The notes under the pieces were generated by a model, which was not told where the DNA came from, did not search any database, and saw only the letters and a program-made list of their open reading frames with translations. 64,000 nt of DNA from the NCBI RefSeq assembly GCF_018263925.1, contig NZ_JAEVHF010000003.1:124001-188000 (forward strand), in the 5' to 3' direction. The position numbers were made by a program, and so were the translations under genes. Positions within the stretch are counted from its first letter, which is position 1. Every line of letters starts with the position of its first letter. Origin of the DNA: Kistimonas asteriae. GTDB taxonomy: Bacteria; Pseudomonadota; Gammaproteobacteria; Pseudomonadales; Endozoicomonadaceae. Of this stretch, positions 48,467 to 59,120 are shown piece after piece.

Positions 48467-50779
48467 TTAAACGGCTTCTATCTCTACCTCCCTGCGCTCT
48501 TCCCGCAGGGTTTGTGCCACTAATACCATCTGCGCCAAGGCCTGCTCGACTTCAGGCCACTGCCGTGTTTTCAGACCGCAATCCGGGTTCACCCATAGCC
48601 GCTCAGCGGGTATGCGTTCCTCCGCCTTGTGCAACAACGCCCTCATCCACTCGGCATCGGGGACATTAGGAGAATGGATGTCATAGACACCCGGCCCGAT
48701 TTCATTGGGGTAGTCAAAGTCCTTGAACACATCCAGCAATTCCATGTCAGAACGCGAGGTCTCAATGGTAATGACATCCGCATCCATGGCCGCAATCGCT
48801 TCGATAATGTCGTTGAATTCGCTGTAGCACATGTGGGTATGAATCTGGGTGTCATCATCCACACCGGAGGCTGCAATCCGGAAGCAATCCACCGCCCAGT
48901 TCAGATAAGCCTGCCACTCAGTACGTCGTAATGGCAAACCTTCCCGGATGGCAGGTTCATCAATCTGGATAATCCCGATGCCCGCGCGCTCCAGATCCAG
49001 CACCTCATCACGCAACGCCAGCGCCAGCTGTCGGCAGGAAGTCTCTCGGGATACATCTTCCCGGGGGAATGACCAGCACAGGATAGTAACCGGCCCTGTC
49101 AGCATGCCCTTGACCGGTTTTTCGGTACAGGATTGGGCAAAGGTCGTCCATTCCACGGTCATCGGCCCGTTGCGGTGTATATCCCCGACGATAATGGGCG
49201 GCTTGACACAACGTGAGCCATAGCTCTGCACCCAGCCGTTGCGGGTAAAGGTAAAGCCTTCCAGTTGCTCACCAAAGTATTCGACCATGTCATTCCGTTC
49301 AGCTTCCCCATGGACCAATACATCCAGCCCCAACGCCTCCTGTCGTGCAATGACAGAGGCGATTTCCTCCTCCATCAGGCGGATATACGTGCTTTCGTCC
49401 AGCTCACCCTTACGGAAGCGGTTACGGTTGGTACGAATGTCTGCCGTCTGCGGAAAAGAACCGATGGTCGTTGTCGGATACAACGGCAACCCCAATCGAC
49501 CGCGCTGCGCCCTGGCTCGCGCATCGTAAGGCGAACGACGCTCACACATTGCTGACGTTATCTGGCTGACCCGCTGCTGCACCTGCTGGTCATGGATGCG
49601 ATGAGCGTTAGCGCGCTCGGCCTTTGCAGCATCGCTGGCAGCAAGCAACAACTGATCATCCTCATGCCCATTGCCATCCACCAATCGTCCCAGGGCAGCA
49701 ATCTCATGCAGCTTCTGCACACTGAAGGCCAACCAGTTTTTTACTTCAGCATCCAGTTCTGTTTCAAATGTCAGGTCAACAGGACTGTGCAGTAACGAAC
49801 AACTGGCAGACACCCAAAGTCGTTCGCCTATGCGCTGGTAAGCACGATCCAACAACGTCAGGGAAGCCTGCAGATCATTGCGCCAGACATTACGACCATT
49901 CACCACGCCCAGCGACAACACCTTATAGGCAGGCAGGCGGTCAAGGATGGCATTCAGCTGCTCAGGCGCCCGAACGGCATCAATATGCAGACCATCAACG
50001 GGAAGATTGACTGCCAGCCCCAGGTTGTCATCCAGATGGCCGAAATAGGTTGTCAGCAGAGTCTTGCAGCCTGCCCCCTGCAGCCGGTTATAGGCAGACT
50101 CATAGGCCTGTTGCCAATCTGATGGGAGATCCAGCACCAGCGCCGGCTCATCCATCTGAACCCACTCAATGCCCAAGCCCTGCAGGCGATGCAGCAATTC
50201 AGCATACACCGTCAGCAAATCCGGCAGCAGGGCCAGGCGGTCGAAAGCGTCACCTTTCACTTTACCCAGCCAAAGGTAAGTGATGGGGCCTATCAGGACA
50301 GGCTTGACCTGATAACCCGCAGCCTGTGCTTCAGCGATTTCCGCAAACAAGGCATCCGTATCCAGCGAAAAGGTCTGGTTGACGGTAAATTCAGGCACGA
50401 TGTAGTGATAATTGGTATCGAACCATTTGGTCATTTCACAGGCTGCTGCCGACTCACCACTCGGCGCCCGCCCCCGCGCCATACGAAACATCGTATCCAG
50501 GGAGGAAGATAACGTTGCCTCACTCTCACCAAAACGCGCCGGTATCACGCCAAACATCATTGAATGGTTCAGCACATGGTCATACCAGGCAAAGTCACCC
50601 ACGGTCACAACATCAAGACCTGCGGCCTGTTGCTTCTGCCAGTTTGTGGCACGCATGGCCTGACCGGCTGCCATCAGTGCCGCCTGATCCATCTTGCCAG
50701 CCCAATAGGCTTCTACCGCGCGCTTCAATTCTCGTTGTGCACCTATCCGGGGAAAACCGGGCACATGTGCAATCGCCAT
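48467..50779 (-). CDS. metE: Cobalamin-independent methionine synthase
   Basis: 770 residues from the ATG at 50779 (GGGAG 9 bases upstream). It transfers methyl from methyl-THF polyglutamate to homocysteine without B12. N-terminal [19 protein letters not shown]-terminal zinc ligands in [11 protein letters not shown], a Glu in [13 protein letters not shown] and Cys in [11 protein letters not shown]. It is divergent from metR, which should activate it. Confidence 0.96.
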   Translation of the reverse strand: MAIAHVPGFPRIGAQRELKRAVEAYWAGKMDQAALMAAGQAMRATNWQKQQAAGLDVVTVGDFAWYDHVLNHSMMFGVIPARFGESEATLSSSLDTMFRMARGRAPSGESAAACEMTKWFDTNYHYIVPEFTVNQTFSLDTDALFAEIAEAQAAGYQVKPVLIGPITYLWLGKVKGDAFDRLALLPDLLTVYAELLHRLQGLGIEWVQMDEPALVLDLPSDWQQAYESAYNRLQGAGCKTLLTTYFGHLDDNLGLAVNLPVDGLHIDAVRAPEQLNAILDRLPAYKVLSLGVVNGRNVWRNDLQASLTLLDRAYQRIGERLWVSASCSLLHSPVDLTFETELDAEVKNWLAFSVQKLHEIAALGRLVDGNGHEDDQLLLAASDAAKAERANAHRIHDQQVQQRVSQITSAMCERRSPYDARARAQRGRLGLPLYPTTTIGSFPQTADIRTNRNRFRKGELDESTYIRLMEEEIASVIARQEALGLDVLVHGEAERNDMVEYFGEQLEGFTFTRNGWVQSYGSRCVKPPIIVGDIHRNGPMTVEWTTFAQSCTEKPVKGMLTGPVTILCWSFPREDVSRETSCRQLALALRDEVLDLERAGIGIIQIDEPAIREGLPLRRTEWQAYLNWAVDCFRIAASGVDDDTQIHTHMCYSEFNDIIEAIAAMDADVITIETSRSDMELLDVFKDFDYPNEIGPGVYDIHSPNVPDAEWMRALLHKAEERIPAERLWVNPDCGLKTRQWPEVEQALAQMVLVAQTLREERREVEIEAV

Positions 50780-50924
50780 TCCTGTAACTCCCACGCTCGT
50801 CTGTCTGTTTCTGGTTGTTATGTGTACCTGGTCACTCCTGACCGGTTGAGTCGTATTCTGAAACCCGGTTAAAATTGAATCAATCTCATATTTCTAAACA
50901 TAACAATGAGAATTTCTAATAGTC
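50780..50924. promoter_or_regulatory. metE-metR intergenic region with a MetR-like site
   Basis: 145 bp between the divergent genes. TGAATCAATCTCA (50875-50887) is one base off the MetR consensus TGAA-N5-TTCA. The surrounding AT-rich stretch TAAAATTGAATC...ACATAACAATGAG probably holds both promoters. Confidence 0.5.
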
Positions 50925-51866
50925 ATGCTTGAAATCCGCCACCTGAAAACCCTCGATGCCCTGCGCGAATGCGGCAGCCTGGTCGAAGCCGCCGAACGGG
51001 TACACCTGACTCAATCCGCCCTCTCCCACCAGATCAAGGATCTGGAAGCGCGGCTCGGACAGGCATTATTTATCCGCAAAACCCGACCATTGCGCTTCAC
51101 CACGGCAGGCCTTCGACTGTTACAACTGGCAGATGACATCCTGCCCACCGTTCGCAATACAGAACGGGACCTTGCCCGGTTGGCAGGCGGACAGTCAGGA
51201 CGGCTGCATATGGCGATTGAATGTCACAGCTGCTACCAATGGTTAATGCCGACGCTGGATACGTTTCGTGATCACTGGCCGGAAGTCGAGCTGGATCTCG
51301 CGAGCGGATTTAATTTCACGCCGCTCCCTGCATTGACGCGCGGCGACCTGGACCTCGTGGTGACATCAGACCCTGATGACTTGCCCGGTATTCACTATGA
51401 ACCCCTGTTTCGCTACGAGATCCTGCTGGCGATAAGCCATCGGCATCCGCTGGCCAGACAAACCTGTGTCCACCCAAAACAGCTGGCGCAGGAAGTCCTG
51501 ATCACCTACCCCGTCGAACGACAACGTTTGGATATATTCCGGCAATTCCTGGATCCTGCAAATGCCGAACCTGCCAGCATTCGTCTCACGGAGTTAACCG
51601 TCATGATGATCCAGCTCGTGGTCAGCAACCGGGGTGTTTGCGCACTACCCAACTGGGCCATGCACGAATATCTGGAGCAAGGGTATATCCGGGCACTGAA
51701 ACTGGGAGAGAAGGGGCTGTGGTCAACCCTTTACGCGGCCATACGTGAGGAACAGCAAGACATGCCGTTCATGGCGGATTTTCTGAAAACAGCCAAAGCG
51801 ACCTGCTTCAAGACACTGCCACAGATTCGCACTGCACAGCCTGAAATGGCGCCAGTGACCGGATAA
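50925..51866 (+). CDS. metR: LysR-family regulator MetR
   Basis: A 313-residue LysR-type activator of methionine synthesis, responding to homocysteine. N-terminal helix-turn-helix MLEIRHLKTLDALRECGSLVEAAERVHLTQSALSHQIKDLE; the effector domain has AIECHSCYQWLMPTLDTFRDHWPEVELDL, specific for MetR. The divergent metE partner confirms the call. Confidence 0.94.
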   Translation: MLEIRHLKTLDALRECGSLVEAAERVHLTQSALSHQIKDLEARLGQALFIRKTRPLRFTTAGLRLLQLADDILPTVRNTERDLARLAGGQSGRLHMAIECHSCYQWLMPTLDTFRDHWPEVELDLASGFNFTPLPALTRGDLDLVVTSDPDDLPGIHYEPLFRYEILLAISHRHPLARQTCVHPKQLAQEVLITYPVERQRLDIFRQFLDPANAEPASIRLTELTVMMIQLVVSNRGVCALPNWAMHEYLEQGYIRALKLGEKGLWSTLYAAIREEQQDMPFMADFLKTAKATCFKTLPQIRTAQPEMAPVTG

Positions 51867-51892
51867 AAAAAAGGCCCACCAAACGGTGGGCC
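51865..51892 (-). terminator. Terminator for the rstAB operon, perhaps bidirectional
   Basis: Stem GGCCCACC / GGTGGGCC with loop AAAC. Read on the reverse strand it is followed by a run of eight T (51865-51872), so it best ends the rstA-rstB transcript, although it also lies right behind metR. Confidence 0.85.
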
Positions 51893-52071
51893 CAAGACAA
51901 GAACAATAATCAGGAATAAAATTCCAACTACAACCTCACTGCATCTTTGACTAATCTGACAAAGCTGCGATGTCAATCATGTCAAATACGCATTTGTTAT
52001 GCCAGAGCAGCAGCGTAAACAAATGTATCTTTACAATTGACAATCAGAAGACAGTCGTGCTTTTCTGCTCA

Positions 52072-53661
52072 TCAGGCCTGCCGTCTGGGCCAGACCAGGC
52101 TGAATCGTGCTCCGGCCAATGACTCACTTTTTCCAACCATGGCCTGGCCGTTATGCCAGTTCATAATGCGACGCACAATCGACAGCCCCAACCCATAGCC
52201 GCCTGAAGCGCGGGTTCGGCTATCATCCAATCGTGCAAACGCGGTAAACACCCGGTCACGCTGCTCCTCAGGAATACCGGGGCCATCGTCTTCAACATCC
52301 ACCCGACAACTGTCGTGGCTGACACTGAAACTCACCCTGACTGACGATTCCGCATAACGACAGGCATTCCCGACCAGGTTCTGGATTGCCCGGTGAATAT
52401 AGCGTTTGTCCACATCAATCCGACGACGATGTTCCAGCGCCTTGCAGGGCACATGTTCGATAGTGACCCGGCTTTGCTGACGACGGTGCTCTTCAACCAC
52501 CTGCGCCACGATATTATCAACATCAGCCCGCTCATAGCGGATGACCGGCGTTCCCTGCTCCAGGTTGGCGTAGGTCAGAATCTCATCAACGAGCTTGTCC
52601 AACTCTTCGATATCATGATCCATGCCATTGATGTACTGCTCCCGTTCAGACGGTGTTTCTGCATCCGCAACCATCTCCAGGGCAAATCGAAGACGCGCCA
52701 CTGGCGTGCGCAATTCATGGGACACGCCACGGATCATTTCCTTCTGAATACTCAGTAACCGCTGGATATGACTGGCCATGCCATTAAACGCCCGTGCCAG
52801 CTGACCAATGGAATCAGAGCCATGCATGTTGACCCGGACATCCAGGTTGCCCCGGGATATCTGGGTGGCGGCCTCTTCCATCTTGCGCAATCGTCGCTCC
52901 AGCCCGCGCACCAGGACATATATGGCAATACTCATCGACGCCAGCATGAACAGACCAATGGTGGCCAACAAGCGGAAGGGATACAGATCCAGTAGCTCCA
53001 CCGGCCCCATGCGCAGAATACGCGAGTCGCCTTCCATACCGACATACATGGTCATGGTTCGCCCATTGGGATTAAACATGACCAGCGGATAACCGGTGCG
53101 CAGCAACGCCAGCTGGCGAGGCCCAAGACCCAAAACCGGCGGATCCAATAGTGTCAGTGGATACTTGAACAGGCGCTGCCCCAGTTCTGACAGCACCTGT
53201 TCACGCTCAATCGCAGGGAATGACTGCAGCCAGTTGCGGGTCAGTGTGGCGTTCCCCGAAGCCAGCTGTTCGGTCAGATCCGTCACCGTACCGACGAGCA
53301 ATGTCTGCGGGTTAATGCGGGAGAACACCAGGAAGCTGTCATCACTGCTGGATTCAACAATGGCGCGACCACCGGACAATCGATCCAACATCCGCTGACT
53401 GAGACCTGACTGCTCATCTGACATCACCTCCAGGGGAATCCCCAGCCGCTGGCCCCAATCCAGCATCCTGGCGTTCCACTGTGACGGTTCCAGCCGATCC
53501 AGCTGCCAGGCCATCATTCCGAATGTGCCCTGGGCGGTGCTTTCCCGGTAATCCTGCAGCCTGACGCCATTAATAATCGTCAGCGCCATACCCGAGAGGA
53601 CGGCGACCAACACCAATGTAAACAGCAGGCCGCCGTATATGCGAAGAAATATACTGCTCAC
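52072..53661 (-). CDS. RstB-like sensor histidine kinase
   Basis: A 529-residue membrane sensor kinase. TM1 at about 8-30, a long periplasmic sensor (31-229), TM2 at 230-252, a HAMP region (253-305), the phospho-acceptor His315 in GVSHELRTPVARLRFALEM, and an N/G1/G2 ATP domain (NLVGNACRYA, DDGPGIP, GGYGLGL). GVSHELRTPVARLRF is typical of RstB. The periplasmic part is longer than in E. coli RstB. It lies 8 bp after its response regulator. Confidence 0.9.
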   Translation of the reverse strand: MSSIFLRIYGGLLFTLVLVAVLSGMALTIINGVRLQDYRESTAQGTFGMMAWQLDRLEPSQWNARMLDWGQRLGIPLEVMSDEQSGLSQRMLDRLSGGRAIVESSSDDSFLVFSRINPQTLLVGTVTDLTEQLASGNATLTRNWLQSFPAIEREQVLSELGQRLFKYPLTLLDPPVLGLGPRQLALLRTGYPLVMFNPNGRTMTMYVGMEGDSRILRMGPVELLDLYPFRLLATIGLFMLASMSIAIYVLVRGLERRLRKMEEAATQISRGNLDVRVNMHGSDSIGQLARAFNGMASHIQRLLSIQKEMIRGVSHELRTPVARLRFALEMVADAETPSEREQYINGMDHDIEELDKLVDEILTYANLEQGTPVIRYERADVDNIVAQVVEEHRRQQSRVTIEHVPCKALEHRRRIDVDKRYIHRAIQNLVGNACRYAESSVRVSFSVSHDSCRVDVEDDGPGIPEEQRDRVFTAFARLDDSRTRASGGYGLGLSIVRRIMNWHNGQAMVGKSESLAGARFSLVWPRRQA

Positions 53662-53669
53662 AACGCCAC

Positions 53670-54401
53670 TCAGTCCGTACCGGTTTTGACAAAAAGATAA
53701 CCTTTGGAGCGGACGGTTTTAATCAACCGGGGATGCATCGGGTCATCACCGATCTTGGGACGGATACGGGAGACGCGCACATCAATAGAGCGATCCTGGC
53801 CGTCGTATTCGATACCACGGAGTTTTTCAAAAATCTCTTCCCGGCTCAGCACACGCCCGGCATTGGAACAGAGCAGCCAGAGCAGGTCGAATTCAGCACT
53901 GGTGAGATCAACACTCTGGTTCTCAAGCCAGGCTTCACGCATGGCACTGTCCACCACCAGGTTGCCGAAGGTCAGGCGAATGACGCCGGTCTCCTCGGTT
54001 TTCTCAACCACCGGTAACCGGCGACGCATCAGGGCGCGAATCCGGGCCAGTAGCACCCGTGGACGCACCGGCTTGGCGACATAGTCATCCGCACCCATTT
54101 CCAGCCCGAGGACTTCGTCAAGATCGTCGGTCCTGGCGGTCAGCATCAAGATCGGGCCGCTGTATTCTGGCCGTACCCGACGGCAGATAGAGACACCATC
54201 CTCGCCCGGCAGCATCAGATCCAGCACTACCAGGTCAGGCTGTTCCTCCAGGATGCGGGCAACCGCCTTGGCGCCATCGCCCTCGATAGCGGCAGACATC
54301 CCGTTGTTTTCCAGGTATTCCTTGGTTAAAGCGGCAAGACGCTCATCATCCTCAACAATGAGAATGCGTCCGGAGTCGGCATTTTCCACAATCGTTTCCA
54401 C
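53670..54401 (-). CDS. RstA-like response regulator (OmpR family)
   Basis: 243 residues. The receiver domain has acidic pocket VEDDE, phospho-Asp61 in VLDLMLPGEDG and GADDYVAKPVRPRVLLARIRAL. A winged-helix DNA-binding domain follows (SAEFDLLWLLCSNAGRVLSREEIFEKLRGIEYDGQDRSIDVRVSRIR). It regulates with the adjacent kinase; signal and targets are unknown here. Confidence 0.92.
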   Translation of the reverse strand: METIVENADSGRILIVEDDERLAALTKEYLENNGMSAAIEGDGAKAVARILEEQPDLVVLDLMLPGEDGVSICRRVRPEYSGPILMLTARTDDLDEVLGLEMGADDYVAKPVRPRVLLARIRALMRRRLPVVEKTEETGVIRLTFGNLVVDSAMREAWLENQSVDLTSAEFDLLWLLCSNAGRVLSREEIFEKLRGIEYDGQDRSIDVRVSRIRPKIGDDPMHPRLIKTVRSKGYLFVKTGTD

Positions 54402-54659
54402 AAGCAGTTGGTCTAAACCGGCGATACAGGCGCCTGTCCAATGACAGAATACTGACGCCTGACGTCAGTCTTGCCCCTGCAGCATTACGATAGGCATAGC
54501 TTACCGATGCCTTATGATAATGACTGTTGCAATCTGTAACCAGAACAGCCTTCGTCACTCTTCGTAACAATTCGCTCCCAACGCGCTTCATGAGATAAAA
54601 TAACGCCCCTATCTGACAGCGAAATACCCCACCGCCCTCAAAAAGCCATTGACACCCAC

Positions 54660-54674
54660 CACAAGATATAGTGG
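54660..54674 (+). promoter_or_regulatory. NrdR-box-like site 1
   Basis: CACAAGATATAGTGG, near-palindromic and close to the NrdR consensus. Expected to bind the dATP/ATP-sensing repressor NrdR. Confidence 0.55.
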
Positions 54675-54848
54675 AGCCGCCTAGAACCTGAATTAAAGAA
54701 AAAATCTATCCCTGGGCAAAAGTTGATTGAAAAAAAATATAGTGCTCCCAAAGATCAGGGTTGTACACTGACCTAATCCTCAACGAGCGTCGCTGGAATC
54801 GAAATTCTTGCGTGTGCGACCACTAACCCTTTTGCAATTACTCACACC

Positions 54849-54857
54849 TTATACACA
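54849..54857 (+). promoter_or_regulatory. DnaA-box-like site
   Basis: TTATACACA matches TTATNCACA. DnaA boxes also occur in the E. coli nrdAB promoter, where DnaA couples dNTP supply to replication. Confidence 0.5.
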
Positions 54858-55044
54858 GTCCTCCCGGGTATGCCCCAACTTGAAAATCTGACCATACCGC
54901 TTTATCTTGTGTTTATACGTTTTAATTACCCAATATGTTGTAGATCCTGCAAATCGGCCTCAGGTCGGCAAGGATGACACCGGACCACGAATAAGTAGAG
55001 CAACAGGGTCTTGCGCAGTGTGTCAAAAACCAGGGAGGGGTTCC

Positions 55045-55131
55045 ATGAATGAACCAATAATCACTGATCCGCCGGCAGCTTACCCGGCAGTCAGTGCGGC
55101 ATTCTTGCGCCATCGAAACAGCACACAATAG
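55045..55131 (+). CDS. Possible 28-residue leader peptide upstream of nrdA
   Basis: ATG preceded by GGGAGGGG at 5 bases, giving MNEPIITDPPAAYPAVSAAF and a stop at 55131, 98 bp before nrdA. There is no similarity to known leaders. Recorded because of the strong ribosome binding site; it may be chance. Confidence 0.25.
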   Translation: MNEPIITDPPAAYPAVSAAFLRHRNSTQ

Positions 55132-55196
55132 GTCGCCGGTGCCCGCATACAGACTGCCAACAGGCATTAAGTTTGCTTACCACCTTTTTCAGGCAC

Positions 55197-55210
55197 CACA
55201 ACATATAGTG
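55197..55210 (+). promoter_or_regulatory. NrdR-box-like site 3
   Basis: CACAACATATAGTG about 20 bp ahead of the nrdA start codon; a good match to the NrdR box core but very close to the gene. Confidence 0.45.
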
Positions 55211-55229
55211 ATCACAGGTACAGGGCTTC

Positions 55230-57500
55230 ATGAACAAAAATCTTCAGGTCACCAAGCGTAACGGACAAAAGGACCGGCTGGACCTCGACAAGATCCATCG
55301 CGTTATCGCCTGGGCCGCCGACGGGCTGGACAATGTGTCTGTCTCCCAGGTCGAGCTGAAATCCCATATTCAGTTCTACGATGGCATCCAGACGGTCGAT
55401 ATCCACGAGACCCTGATCAAATCCGCTGCCGACCTGATCTCCCGGGAAACCCCTGACTACCAGTATCTGGCCGCCCGCCTGGCCATTTTCCACCTCCGCA
55501 AGAAAGCCTTCGGTCAATTTGAGCCGCCGGCGCTCTACGATCACGTCGTCCGCCTGGTGGAACTGAAGAAATACGACAATCAGTTGCTGCTGGACTATAC
55601 CCGGGAAGAGTTTGATGCCATGGACCAGTTCCTGGATCACAGCCGCGACATGGACTTCAGCTATGCTGCCGTGAAGCAACTGGAAGGCAAGTACCTGGTG
55701 CAGAACCGGGTCACCGGCGAATACTTTGAGAGCCCGCAGTTCCTTTATATGCTGATCGGCGCCTGTCTGTTCTCCGGCTACCCAAAAGACACCCGGATGG
55801 ATTACATCCAGCGTTTTTATGACGCCGTGTCCACCTTCAAGCTGTCGCTGCCGACCCCGATCATGTCTGGCGTGCGTACCCCAACCCGCCAGTTCAGTTC
55901 CTGTGTCCTGATTGAATGCGGCGACTCACTGGATTCCATCAACGCCACGGCCAGCGCCATTGTAAAATATGTCAGCCAGCGTGCCGGGATCGGCATCAAT
56001 GCCGGTAACATCCGCGCCATTGGCAGTCCCATCCGCGGCGGTGAAGCGTTCCATACGGGCTGTATTCCGTTCTACAAGTATTTCCAGACTGCAGTGAAGT
56101 CCTGCTCCCAGGGCGGCGTGCGTGGTGGGGCTGCAACCCTGTTCTACCCACTCTGGCACTATGAAGTTGAGAACCTGCTGGTCCTGAAAAACAACCGCGG
56201 CGTCGAAGAAAACCGGGTGCGCCATATTGACTACGGCGTCCAGATGAACCGCCTGATGTATCAGCGCCTGATCCAGGGCGGCAACATCACCCTGTTCTCA
56301 CCCAGCGATGTGCCTGGGCTATATGATGCTTTCTTTGCCGATCAGGAAAAGTTCGAAGCTCTGTACGCCCAGTACGAACAGGATCCATCGATCCGCAAAA
56401 AGACCCTGAAGGCGATGGAGTTGTTCTCCCTGTTTGCCCAGGAACGCGCGGGTACCGGCCGTATCTACCTGCAGAACGTGGATCACTGCAATACGCACAG
56501 CCCATTCAATCCGGCCGTGGCGCCCGTACGCCAGAGCAACCTCTGCCTTGAGATCGCTCTGCCTACCAAGCCATTGAAGGATATCAACGATCCGGAAGGG
56601 GAAATCGCCCTCTGCACTCTAGCCGCCTTCAACCTGGGCAAAGTGGACAATCTGGATGAGCTGGAAGACCTGGCCGACCTGATTGTCCGCGCCCTGGACA
56701 GCCTGCTGGATTACCAGGATTACCCGGTTGAAGCCGCCCTCACCTCTACCATGGGGCGCAGACCGCTGGGTGTTGGTGTCATCAACTATGCCTATTACCT
56801 GGCCAAGCACGGTGTCCGTTACTCCGATGGTTCCGCCAACGGCCTGACCCATAAGACCTTTGAAGCCATTCAGTACTACCTGCTGAAAGCGTCCAATCGC
56901 CTGGCACAGGAACAGGGCGCCTGCCCGAAATTCAACGAAACCACCTACAGCCAGGGCATTCTGCCGATCGACACCTATAAGGACGATGTCAACGGCATTT
57001 GCGATGAACCCCTGCACTACGACTGGGAAGCACTGCGGGAAGCGATCAAGGCCCACGGCCTGCGCAACTCCACGCTGACAGCACTGATGCCATCCGAAAC
57101 CTCTTCGCAGATTTCCAATGCCACCAACGGCATTGAGCCGCCCCGTGGCTATGTCAGCGTCAAGGCCAGTAAGGACGGTATCCTCAAGCAGGTGGTGCCG
57201 GAATACGAGCGTCTGCGCAATAACTACGAGCTGCTCTGGGATATCAACGGCAACGACGGTTATCTGCAGCTGGTCGCCATCATGCAGAAGTTCATCGACC
57301 AGACCATCTCTGCCAACACAAATTACGATCCCAGCCGTTTCGAAGGGGGCAAAGTCCCGATGAAACTGCTGTTGAAAGATCTGCTGACCGCCTACAAGCT
57401 CGGCGTCAAGACCCTGTACTATCACAACACCCGTGATGGCGCGGCGGACGAAAACCATAAAGAAGACGACGACTGCGCTGGCGGCGCCTGCAAGATCTAA
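55230..57500 (+). CDS. nrdA: Class Ia ribonucleotide reductase, alpha subunit
   Basis: 756 residues, near the E. coli length (761). N-terminal ATP-cone (NLQVTKRNGQKDRLDLDKIHRVI), substrate-site Cys in RQFSSCVLIECGDS, the active-site segment QSNLCLEIALP, SEANSQ-type region MPSETSSQISNATNGIEPP, and C-terminal redox pair Cys749/Cys754 (DCAGGACKI). It reduces NDPs to dNDPs under aerobic conditions. It heads the operon nrdA-nrdB-yfaE. Confidence 0.97.
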   Translation: MNKNLQVTKRNGQKDRLDLDKIHRVIAWAADGLDNVSVSQVELKSHIQFYDGIQTVDIHETLIKSAADLISRETPDYQYLAARLAIFHLRKKAFGQFEPPALYDHVVRLVELKKYDNQLLLDYTREEFDAMDQFLDHSRDMDFSYAAVKQLEGKYLVQNRVTGEYFESPQFLYMLIGACLFSGYPKDTRMDYIQRFYDAVSTFKLSLPTPIMSGVRTPTRQFSSCVLIECGDSLDSINATASAIVKYVSQRAGIGINAGNIRAIGSPIRGGEAFHTGCIPFYKYFQTAVKSCSQGGVRGGAATLFYPLWHYEVENLLVLKNNRGVEENRVRHIDYGVQMNRLMYQRLIQGGNITLFSPSDVPGLYDAFFADQEKFEALYAQYEQDPSIRKKTLKAMELFSLFAQERAGTGRIYLQNVDHCNTHSPFNPAVAPVRQSNLCLEIALPTKPLKDINDPEGEIALCTLAAFNLGKVDNLDELEDLADLIVRALDSLLDYQDYPVEAALTSTMGRRPLGVGVINYAYYLAKHGVRYSDGSANGLTHKTFEAIQYYLLKASNRLAQEQGACPKFNETTYSQGILPIDTYKDDVNGICDEPLHYDWEALREAIKAHGLRNSTLTALMPSETSSQISNATNGIEPPRGYVSVKASKDGILKQVVPEYERLRNNYELLWDINGNDGYLQLVAIMQKFIDQTISANTNYDPSRFEGGKVPMKLLLKDLLTAYKLGVKTLYYHNTRDGAADENHKEDDDCAGGACKI

Positions 57501-57600
57501 GACCGATAAAAACAATGGCTGTCGTCCACAGGGCGACAGCCACTGACCGACAAGACAACTGACTTCCGGCGGCCTGCCGCTGAGGACAACCTGACCGACT

Positions 57601-58731
57601 ATGGCTTATACAACCTTCAACCAGGAACAGTTCGACGCCACCCGCGAGCCCATGTTTTTCGGCCGCAACGTGAACGTGTCGCGCTACGACGTCCAGCGTT
57701 ACAGCATTTTCGAGAAACTGATCGAAAAGCAGCTGTCGTTCTTCTGGCGTCCGGAGGAAGTGGATCTCTCCAATGACCGCAGTGATTTCAACGGTCTGCC
57801 TGAACACGAAAAACACATTTTCCTCAGCAACCTGAAATACCAGACCCTGCTGGATTCCGTCCAGGGGCGCTCACCCAACGTGGCGCTGCTGCCACTGGTC
57901 TCCCTGCCTGAACTGGAAACCTGGATTGAAACCTGGGCCTTCAGCGAGACGATCCACTCCCGCTCCTACACCCACATCATGCGTAACGTGGTGCCCAACC
58001 CGGCAGAAGTCTTTGATGACATCGTGTCCAACGACGCCATCACCAAACGGGCCACGGCGATCACCTGTTACTATGACGACCTAATTGAAGCCTGCCACTG
58101 GTATCACACCCTGGGCGAAGGTTCTCATGAGGTGGATGGCAAGACCATCAACGTCTCTGTCCGCGACATCAAATGCAAACTGTACCTGACGCTGATGTCC
58201 GTCAATGTACTGGAAGCGATCCGCTTCTACGTCAGTTTTGCCTGCAGCTTCGCCTTTGCCGAACGCGCCACCATGGAAGGCAACGCCAAGATCATTAAGC
58301 TGATTGCCCGGGACGAAGCCCTGCACCTCACCGGCACCCAGCATATCCTGCAGCTGATGGCCGAAGGCAAGGATGATCCTGAAATGGCTGAGATTGCCAA
58401 AGAACTGCGCGAAGAAGCCCGCGAAATCTTCATCGCCGGCGCCGAGCAGGAAAAAGAATGGGCGGAATACCTGTTCAAGGACGGTTCCATGATCGGCCTG
58501 AACAAGGATATTCTCAGCCAGTATGTTGAATACATTACGAACCAGCGGATGCTGGCCATCGGTTTTGATGCGCCCTTCAACATCCGACAGAATCCACTGC
58601 CCTGGATGAACAGCTGGCTGAACAGCGATAACGTTCAGGTGGCTCCTCAGGAAGTTGAAGTCAGCTCCTACCTGGTGGGTCAGATCGACAGCGACCTGCA
58701 GTCTGAAGACTTTAGTGATTTCTCGTTGTAA
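57601..58731 (+). CDS. nrdB: Class Ia ribonucleotide reductase, beta subunit
   Basis: 376 residues. It carries the diiron-tyrosyl radical cofactor: Asp85, Glu116, His119 and radical Tyr123 in LLDSVQGR and [12 protein letters not shown], with further ligands in the [26 protein letters not shown] helices. The C-terminal tail [13 protein letters not shown] ends like the peptide that docks on NrdA. It is 100 bp after nrdA and is followed by a terminator. Confidence 0.97.
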   Translation: MAYTTFNQEQFDATREPMFFGRNVNVSRYDVQRYSIFEKLIEKQLSFFWRPEEVDLSNDRSDFNGLPEHEKHIFLSNLKYQTLLDSVQGRSPNVALLPLVSLPELETWIETWAFSETIHSRSYTHIMRNVVPNPAEVFDDIVSNDAITKRATAITCYYDDLIEACHWYHTLGEGSHEVDGKTINVSVRDIKCKLYLTLMSVNVLEAIRFYVSFACSFAFAERATMEGNAKIIKLIARDEALHLTGTQHILQLMAEGKDDPEMAEIAKELREEAREIFIAGAEQEKEWAEYLFKDGSMIGLNKDILSQYVEYITNQRMLAIGFDAPFNIRQNPLPWMNSWLNSDNVQVAPQEVEVSSYLVGQIDSDLQSEDFSDFSL

Positions 58732-58740
58732 CCTGCTGAC

Positions 58741-58765
58741 AGCGCCCATCCGGGCGCTTTTTTTT
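58741..58765 (+). terminator. Intrinsic terminator after nrdB
   Basis: AGCGCCC ATC CGGGCGCT stem followed by a run of eight T. It should reduce read-through into yfaE. Confidence 0.93.
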
Positions 58766-58805
58766 CACCCGCCCCGGCACCGGGCGACAGCAAGGAAGAG
58801 GTACG

Positions 58806-59099
58806 ATGGCAAACATCGTTAAGATCGTCGATGGTTACAGCTTCCTACCCCGCTCGGAACATACACTGTTGGAAGCCTTAGAACACCAGGACATTGAATT
58901 GGAATACCAATGTCGTCAAGGATTTTGCGGTTGTTGCCAAATTCAATTGGTGGAAGGTGAGATTGAATATCGGGAAGAACCTATTGCCTATGTTCCGGAA
59001 GGCAAAATACTCCCCTGCTGCTGCCACCCTTTGTCTGATATAACGATTGAGCTACCTCAGCCATTGCATATGTTACAGAATAAACAGAGCACGGCCTAA
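58806..59099 (+). CDS. yfaE: [2Fe-2S] ferredoxin YfaE (NrdB cofactor maintenance)
   Basis: A 97-residue plant-type ferredoxin; cluster Cys in YQCRQGFCGCCQ (36, 41, 44) and the CCC group at 71-73. In E. coli YfaE donates electrons to rebuild the NrdB diiron-tyrosyl cofactor. It is downstream of nrdB, as in enterobacteria. Its DNA is more AT-rich than nrdAB. Confidence 0.92.
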   Translation: MANIVKIVDGYSFLPRSEHTLLEALEHQDIELEYQCRQGFCGCCQIQLVEGEIEYREEPIAYVPEGKILPCCCHPLSDITIELPQPLHMLQNKQSTA

Positions 59100-59120
59100 A
59101 GCCCGCACTCTGCTGTGTGT

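Larger units (their letters stand above)
54402..55229 (+). promoter_or_regulatory. nrdA: Long nrdA upstream region with NrdR-box-like and DnaA-box-like sites
   Basis: 828 bp. CACAAGATATAGTGG (54660-54674) and AAAAAATATAGTGCT (54731-54745) resemble NrdR boxes (consensus near CACWATATATWGTG). A third, CACAACATATAGTG (55197-55210), sits just before nrdA. TTATACACA at 54849-54857 fits the DnaA box TTATNCACA. Between the sites the sequence holds no recognised family; a possible 28-codon frame with a strong ribosome binding site (55045-55131) is listed separately. Confidence 0.6.
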
